The notes under the pieces were generated by a model, which saw only the letters and a list, made by a program, of their open reading frames with translations, was not told the origin of the DNA and made no database searches. From the NCBI GenBank assembly GCA_022360335.1, contig JAKSCZ010000639.1, forward strand, positions 1 through 5,687: a stretch of DNA of 5,687 nt, given 5' to 3'. The DNA comes from Pseudomonadota bacterium. Lineage in GTDB: Bacteria > Pseudomonadota > Gammaproteobacteria > Steroidobacterales > Woeseiaceae. Positions 5,674 through 5,687 of this stretch are shown here, piece after piece. How positions within the stretch are numbered: position 1 is the stretch's first letter; every line of letters begins with the position of its first letter. A program made the position numbers and the translations under genes.

Positions 5674-5687
5674 TGAAACCGAACGCC
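5673..5687 (+). CDS. Start of a further gene (five codons, continues past the window)
   Basis: An ATG at 5673-5675 overlaps the previous stop in a TGATG arrangement, with GGGGA at 5661-5665 seven bases before it. Only MKPNA is visible, so the product cannot be identified from sequence. From the known E-F-G-B-C-D-D-D style of operon, a third antiporter-like subunit is a reasonable guess. Confidence 0.5.

Noticed and set aside
1..5687. CRISPR arrays, tRNA or rRNA genes, insertion sequences, terminators or attachment sites
   Set aside because: None seen. The window is continuous coding sequence with no spaced direct repeats, terminal inverted repeats, transposase motifs or hairpin plus T-run.

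Overview
The window is a single, tightly packed, plus-strand operon for a multi-subunit Mrp-type (CPA3) monovalent cation/proton antiporter. The DNA is GC-rich, very roughly two thirds by eye, with strong G/C preference at third codon positions. It uses ATG and GTG starts with short purine-rich ribosome binding sites. Together with the protein sequences this fits a GC-rich bacterium, most likely a pseudomonadote (possibly a gammaproteobacterium). That assignment is an inference and no lineage marker is present.

Layout from left to right: the last 87 codons of an unrecognised soluble-looking protein (to 265); mrpE (262-783); mrpF (786-1070); mrpG (1067-1396); a fused gene joining the MrpA C-terminal modules (MbhD/DUF4040 and MbhE-like) to MrpB (1393-2376); mrpC (2373-2723); mrpD (2720-4207); a second, different antiporter-like subunit of the NuoL/NuoM/MrpD superfamily (4204-5673); and the first five codons of another gene (from 5673). 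Nearly every junction is a 4-base ATGA or GTGA overlap. The exceptions are a 2-base gap between mrpE and mrpF and a 1-base TGATG overlap at the right end. Translational coupling through the whole unit is therefore likely. No stretch of 300 bases lacks a gene, and I see no promoter or terminator inside the window, so both operon ends lie outside it.

The subunits are expected to form one inner-membrane complex. MrpD and the second antiporter-like protein carry the buried Glu/Lys/His chain used for ion movement. MrpC (NuoK-like) and the MbhD/MbhE segments bridge antiporter modules. MrpB, E, F and G complete the membrane assembly. The order E-F-G-(A C-terminus+B)-C-D-D' differs from the classical Bacillus-type mrpABCDEFG. 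It matches the archaeal Mbh-style order (MbhA to MbhH) and the E-F-G-B-C-D-D type operons known in some bacteria. No classical long MrpA is present in the window. The points of interest are the three-module fusion, the pair of unlike antiporter subunits, a perfect 20-bp palindrome just inside mrpE, and the unknown gene coupled to mrpE. I do not see clear evidence of a wholly new system.
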